From assembly GCA_003133005.1 (NCBI GenBank), contig PKZI01000229.1:1712-7686 (forward strand): 5,975 nucleotides of DNA, read 5' to 3'. A program made the translations under genes and the position numbers. Position 1 is the stretch's first letter. Each line of letters opens with the position of its first letter. Under the pieces are notes generated by a model. The model worked only from the letters and a program-made list of their open reading frames with translations, was not told the origin of the DNA and made no database searches. Shown piece by piece: positions 4,359 through 5,975 of the stretch. This DNA comes from Acidimicrobiaceae bacterium (lineage in GTDB: Bacteria; Actinomycetota; Acidimicrobiia; Acidimicrobiales; RAAP-2).

Positions 4359-4801
4359 GTGTCGTCAGTTTTCCGCGACGTGTCGATACACGTCCCGCTC
4401 GTCCCGCTCGTCCCCAGACTCGACCCGCAGCGCGCCAACACGCCAGTGAACGCCGCGGACTGCGTTCACGTTGGGTCGGAGCGTCCACGGCGAGAAAATC
4501 TGCCTGCGTACTGATCATCGCAGTCGCGCTCTCCTTAGCCGGAAGTATGTTCGTCGCGAATCGACAGATGCAGATTCATCAGTTGCAGACGGAGTTACTA
4601 CAAGACCAGTCAACGTATGCGGTTCAGGTGGGATCGCTCACCGAGAAGTCAGCGCCGAGTCTCATTGCCTCGCAAGCTGGCGCGTTGCACTTGGTTCAAC
4701 CTGTCACCGTGACGCAAGTCCCTTCCACGTCACTTGACGTGATCTTGCCGCTACCGAAATTTTTGGGTTACGCACCGGTCACGTCAAGGACGACGCGGTG
4801 A
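4355..4801 (+). CDS. ftsL: FtsL-like bitopic cell-division protein
   Basis: The 148-residue protein has the FtsL architecture. A basic, proline/arginine-rich cytoplasmic tail (residues 1-48) is followed by one transmembrane helix (about 49-68, ACVLIIAVALSLAGSMFVA). Then comes a short extracytoplasmic coiled-coil-like stretch, NRQMQIHQLQTELLQDQSTYAVQVGSL, and an ASQAGALHLVQPVTVTQVP segment like the end of FtsL domains (A...LGLV.P..V). FtsL proteins scaffold FtsB/FtsQ and activate FtsWI at the septum. FtsL is poorly conserved in sequence, so the call rests on topology and on its place between rsmH and ftsI. The GTG start overlaps the rsmH stop and has AGGAAG at 4341-4346. An open frame extends upstream to 4202 but lies inside rsmH. 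A 9-base tandem repeat encodes RPA-RPA-RP in the tail. Confidence 0.82.
   Translation: MSVVSFPRRVDTRPARPARPQTRPAARQHASERRGLRSRWVGASTARKSACVLIIAVALSLAGSMFVANRQMQIHQLQTELLQDQSTYAVQVGSLTEKSAPSLIASQAGALHLVQPVTVTQVPSTSLDVILPLPKFLGYAPVTSRTTR
4391..4414 (+). repeat. 9-base tandem repeat in the ftsL-like gene
   Basis: CGTCCCGCT occurs twice in a row and is followed by CGTCCC, giving 2.7 exact copies in frame. It encodes RPA-RPA-RP in the cytoplasmic tail. Exact codon reuse suggests recent slippage duplication in a segment likely to be disordered, where copy number may vary between strains. Confidence 0.7.
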
Positions 4802-5975
4802 GCGCGCATAACACCTCAACCCACACACGCACTCGCGCCACCCCGAGAGCACCGCGGGTCACGTCACGACAACCCCAGAGAATCAATTTGCTTCGCGCTC
4901 TGCTCGCATTTGTGTTTTTGCTTCTCGGTCTGCGTCTCTTTCAGATTCAGATCCTCGACCATGTTCGCTACGCCAAGCTTTCGGTAGATCAAGTTCGCGT
5001 CGATCAAACGACGACCGCACTTCGAGGTGGCATATACGACCGAAATGGGCAGATTCTCGCGATCTCACGTCCCACTTCGCTCGTCATCGCCGACGACTTT
5101 CAGATAAAGCATCCCTTGCGCGAAGCCCGAGCGATGTCACCACTCGTGGACGTGCCCGTCGCAACACTCGCGCCGTTGCTTTCAGAAAAAAGTGGCTACG
5201 TTGTCGTGAACAGCCAATTGAACTTGAGCAACGGGAGAAAGATCGCGGCCGACGCGTTTCCAGGGGTCGTGGTGCAAACTTCCTCGAATCGGACCTATCC
5301 CAATGGGACCCTTGGCGAGTCGCTGCTGGGCGGGGTCAATAGTTCGGGCGTCGGTTCTTCGGGACTTGAGTACGAGTATCAGAAGCTGCTCGCCGGCCAG
5401 ACCGGGATTACTCAGGAGTTCGTCTCGGCGTCGGGCGTCAACTTGCCCGGTTCTCACAGCACCGTTGTCAAAAAGGCAACGCCCGGCGAGGGCCTCGAAC
5501 TAACGATTGACTCGTCGCTCCAGTTCGTTACTGAACGAGCGCTGGCGACTCAATTAAAGGCCACCAATGGCGTGACGGGGGTCGCGGTCGTGATGGACGT
5601 CAAGACTGGACAGATCCTCGCTGACGCGTCACTGGTCAATACCAAGGCACAAGCGGGTGTCCTAGGTCCTGTGCCCACGTGGGGAAAGTCCGTGGGAGTT
5701 CCAGGGATTGAGCAGTCCATGAATAATCTCGCGTTCACTCAAGCGTACGAGCCAGGTTCGGTCTTTAAAGTAGTCACGTTCTCTGCTGCACTCCAAGCCG
5801 GTCTCATCACACCTTCATCGGTCTTTGCCGTGCCCAATTCGGTCGAAGTGGGCACCCGTCATTTCCATGACGCCGAGGTGCATCCCCTGGAACACTTAAC
5901 CGCAACCCAGATTCTCGCGCAGTCGTCAAACATTGGTACGTACGAGATCGGCAAACTCGTGGGTGAAAACGGCAT
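4798..5975 (+). CDS. ftsI: Septal peptidoglycan transpeptidase FtsI/PBP3 (3' partial)
   Basis: The window shows 392 codons and then cuts the gene, so there is no stop. The product is a class B penicillin-binding protein that cross-links septal peptidoglycan outside the membrane with FtsW. Residues 1-30 are a basic cytoplasmic tail, and about 31-50 a transmembrane helix (LLRALLAFVFLLLGLRLFQI). RGGIYDRNG (76-84) is the conserved start of the dimerisation/pedestal domain. SSGLEYEYQKLLAG (187-200) is another class B landmark. The transpeptidase domain begins near residue 230, with YEPGSVFK holding the nucleophile S321 and K324 (SxxK). S376-S377-N378 is the SxN motif. The KTG motif would lie beyond the edge. 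The GTG start overlaps the ftsL-like stop (GTGA) with AAGGA at 4786-4790. By family this could be a SpoVD-like paralogue, but position in the dcw cluster favours FtsI. Confidence 0.93.
   Translation, partial: MSAHNTSTHTRTRATPRAPRVTSRQPQRINLLRALLAFVFLLLGLRLFQIQILDHVRYAKLSVDQVRVDQTTTALRGGIYDRNGQILAISRPTSLVIADDFQIKHPLREARAMSPLVDVPVATLAPLLSEKSGYVVVNSQLNLSNGRKIAADAFPGVVVQTSSNRTYPNGTLGESLLGGVNSSGVGSSGLEYEYQKLLAGQTGITQEFVSASGVNLPGSHSTVVKKATPGEGLELTIDSSLQFVTERALATQLKATNGVTGVAVVMDVKTGQILADASLVNTKAQAGVLGPVPTWGKSVGVPGIEQSMNNLAFTQAYEPGSVFKVVTFSAALQAGLITPSSVFAVPNSVEVGTRHFHDAEVHPLEHLTATQILAQSSNIGTYEIGKLVGENG

Overview
The window looks chromosomal and actinobacterial. Moderately high GC, frequent GTG starts, many 4-base ATGA/GTGA overlaps and the order mraZ-rsmH-ftsL-ftsI mark the 5' end of a dcw (division and cell wall) cluster. 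The DUF3040 gene upstream, the short FtsL-like protein, and the lipoate-ligase-like and small hypothetical proteins suggest a deep-branching actinobacterium, most likely of the class Acidimicrobiia. That placement comes from remembered family resemblance, not from a search.

Positions 1-2673 hold a compact same-strand block of five genes. They are the end of a DUF3040 two-helix membrane protein, a ROK-family sugar kinase, an 84-residue conserved-type hypothetical protein, an HNH-domain protein and a lipoate-protein-ligase-like protein. Three of the four junctions are 4-base start/stop overlaps and the fourth is a 6-base gap, so the block reads as one transcript. Its promoter lies outside the window. 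Positions 2674-2883 are non-coding. They hold a weak possible terminator and then the mraZ control region, which has TGG cores repeated at an exact 10-base period, a TACTAT -10-like element inside the array, and a strong Shine-Dalgarno sequence.

Positions 2884-5975 are the dcw cluster. mraZ encodes the cluster's DNA-binding regulator. rsmH (mraW) encodes the 16S rRNA m4C1402 methyltransferase. An FtsL-like bitopic protein and the start of ftsI (PBP3, septal transpeptidase) follow, joined by GTGA overlaps with good internal Shine-Dalgarno sequences. ftsI runs off the right edge after the SxxK and SxN motifs.

The most interesting part is the 116-base mraZ-rsmH spacer. It contains a near-perfect 20-base inverted repeat whose 3' arm includes the rsmH Shine-Dalgarno sequence, with the ATG just outside the stem. 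Upstream of it is an unusually long match to the anti-Shine-Dalgarno end of 16S rRNA with no start codon at working distance, and a 10-base perfect palindrome. This looks like a translational control element for rsmH. It may be related to the known actinobacterial mraW RNA motif, or be a lineage-specific analogue. No mobile element, CRISPR array, tRNA or rRNA gene was seen.
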